NCBI GenBank assembly: GCA_028717165.1
Contig: JAQUOK010000191.1
Location: forward strand, 1 to 6,448
Direction of reading: 5' to 3'
DNA from: Victivallaceae bacterium
Lineage (GTDB): Bacteria; Verrucomicrobiota; Lentisphaeria; Victivallales; Victivallaceae
DNA length: 6,448 nt
The number at the start of each line of letters is the position of its first letter. Within the stretch, counting starts at the first letter, position 1. The notes under the pieces are model-generated. The model was not told the DNA's origin. It made no database searches and worked only from the letters and a program-made list of their open reading frames with translations. Shown here piece after piece: positions 5,353-6,448 of the stretch. The position numbers and the translations under genes are program-made.

Positions 5353-6433
5353 TCAAAAAATTACAGCCGCAGACCAGTTATAAGTTTCACCTGTTGGTAC
5401 AATTATGTAAATATTAGTGGCATCGGCACGGATATTGGGAATGAATTGGGTCTGGCCAGTGGGAACAACGTTAACTTTATTAGGAGTTTGGACCAAACCA
5501 TGAGCGATAGCCTGCTCAGTACCAGTGCCAACGTTGGAGCCGGATGATTCTGTAAGATATCCATAGTTGCCCATTATATTCACTGTTACGCTCGCACCGA
5601 TATCAGTAGATCCAGAAACAAATTTGTTGAAGCGGATTGTATTACCAGTAACTGGATTTATAGTTGTCATGCGGATATCGCCAGACATTCTGTTATAATC
5701 AGCAATAACCCCTGCCGACTTATAGCAACTAATCTTTCCATACAAGAAAATATTCCGCAGTAGTTGGATATCAGTTGTACTTTCTGCATAGATGCCGAGC
5801 TGAGTATGGGTGCCCTGAGTATCGTTAAAAGTGTTTCCTATAACAAGTGCATTTGATACGAGCTTAAGATATATACCAACATCGGTACTATTCTCAATAT
5901 CATTATCAGAAATACGAAGGGAAGTCACATTGGCATTGTTTGAGTATACCCCCGCATAATTGTATTCAATCGTAGATGCCTTAATGGTCACGCCGGGTCT
6001 TGAAACAATGACACCGTGGGAATAACTTACGATGCACTTGTCAACAATCCCCTCATTTCGGGAGCCATTAAAATTCACGCCCCAAGATGAAAAATTGTAT
6101 ATTTTGGTATTTTCCAAAATACATCTACCTGCTATGAATTGAATCCCTGCATATCCTTGGTTGTTATTACCTATCTCACTATCTTTCACAATAGTTCCAT
6201 AATTCTCTGCAGATATCACAATTTCAGGTAAGTTTGATGAAGTTGTATTGTTGCCATAAAGCTTAATCTGTTCAAAAATATGACCACCACATCTATCTCC
6301 TGTACCATCAAACGTTCCATCATTTATGTCCATTCCATATTTACCATTATTATAGCAAGTGACCTTATTCACCGAACATTTCCAGCTGTTTCCCATGTCA
6401 AATCCGTTGTAGGGATTATCGTGGCTAACAATA
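5353..6433 (-). CDS. Parallel beta-helix tail-spike/fibre-like protein, 5' end off contig
   Basis: About 359 residues remain. The frame is open to the contig edge, so the ATG at 6396 is not necessarily the start (SHDNPYNGFD precedes it in frame), and bases from 6434 onward are adapter. The sequence consists of repeating turns of about 20-25 residues rich in Asn, Gly, Ile and Val, such as GIVDKCIVSYSHGVIVS, STIEYNYAGVYSNNANV and LRISDNDIENSTDVGIYL. This is the pattern of right-handed parallel beta-helices (pectate-lyase-like or NosD-like). The last 58 residues (GTGTEQAIAHGL...ATNIYIIVPTGETYNWSAAVIF) form a separate beta-rich module of a kind found at the C-terminus of phage tail fibres and similar surface proteins. 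Its role may be receptor or glycan binding, possibly polysaccharide cleavage, but no catalytic residues can be assigned. The coding DNA is clearly more AT-rich than the genes on the left and uses AGA for several Arg codons. Prophage tail protein is favoured over a secreted adhesin, without proof. Confidence 0.72.
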
Positions 6434-6448
6434 AGATCGGAAGAGCAA
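6434..6448. other. Illumina TruSeq adapter remnant at contig end
   Basis: Bases 6434-6446 are AGATCGGAAGAGC, identical to the common 13-base start of Illumina TruSeq adapters. Base 6447 (A) also agrees with the read-1 adapter, and the last base differs. It is the terminal sequence of the window, where untrimmed adapter would be expected. These bases should not be treated as genomic, and the codons they add to the beta-helix ORF are not real. Confidence 0.93.

Noticed and set aside
5082..5547. Two plus-strand open frames opposite the tail-like cassette
   Set aside because: They overlap the minus-strand frames that show helical or beta-helix patterns, and their own sequences have no recognisable features.

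Overview
The window looks like a complete short-read metagenomic contig from a Gram-negative bacterium. It is cut inside a gene at both ends, and its last 15 bases match the start of an Illumina TruSeq adapter. The GatB form (for example MPKNYQISQYD) and the general character of the proteins would fit the PVC group, perhaps Lentisphaerota, but this is only a low-confidence impression. No rRNA, tRNA or CRISPR array was seen.

Region 1 (3-4871, all plus strand, moderately GC-rich) is chromosomal. It holds the C-terminal part of a Rep/UvrD-type SF1 DNA helicase, then gatB (Asp/Glu-tRNA amidotransferase subunit B) behind a candidate promoter. A 67-residue two-helix membrane protein starts 2 bases after gatB. 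Next, behind a good sigma70-like promoter, is a 560-residue membrane protein built like a hybrid sensor histidine kinase (TM-TM-HAMP-HisKA-HATPase-receiver). gatA and gatC are not next to gatB.

The hybrid kinase is the most interesting item. Its reading frame is intact and the domain order is normal, but the residues needed for phosphotransfer are gone. The H-box His is Pro171, the N-box Asn is Ala292, the G1 and G2 glycines are missing, and the receiver phospho-acceptor Asp is Ser488, with the conserved Thr/Ser also changed to Ala518. This suggests a pseudo-histidine kinase fused to a pseudo-receiver, kept for a non-catalytic role such as scaffolding, sensing or allosteric control of another kinase.

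Region 2 (about 4900-6433, minus strand, convergent with the kinase gene) is more AT-rich and reads like a tail-fibre or surface-protein cassette. In transcription order it has a large parallel beta-helix protein with a tail-fibre-like C-terminal domain (5' end off the contig), a broken 61-codon charged helical ORF with a Shine-Dalgarno sequence but no start codon, and a 50-residue ORF overlapping it by ATGA. An 11-bp perfect inverted repeat sits exactly where the small ORF is broken. A palindromic ACAGGAT...ATCCTGT element, probably a dispersed intergenic repeat, lies at the convergent point. The cassette may be prophage or horizontally acquired DNA. A chimeric assembly cannot be excluded from the sequence alone.
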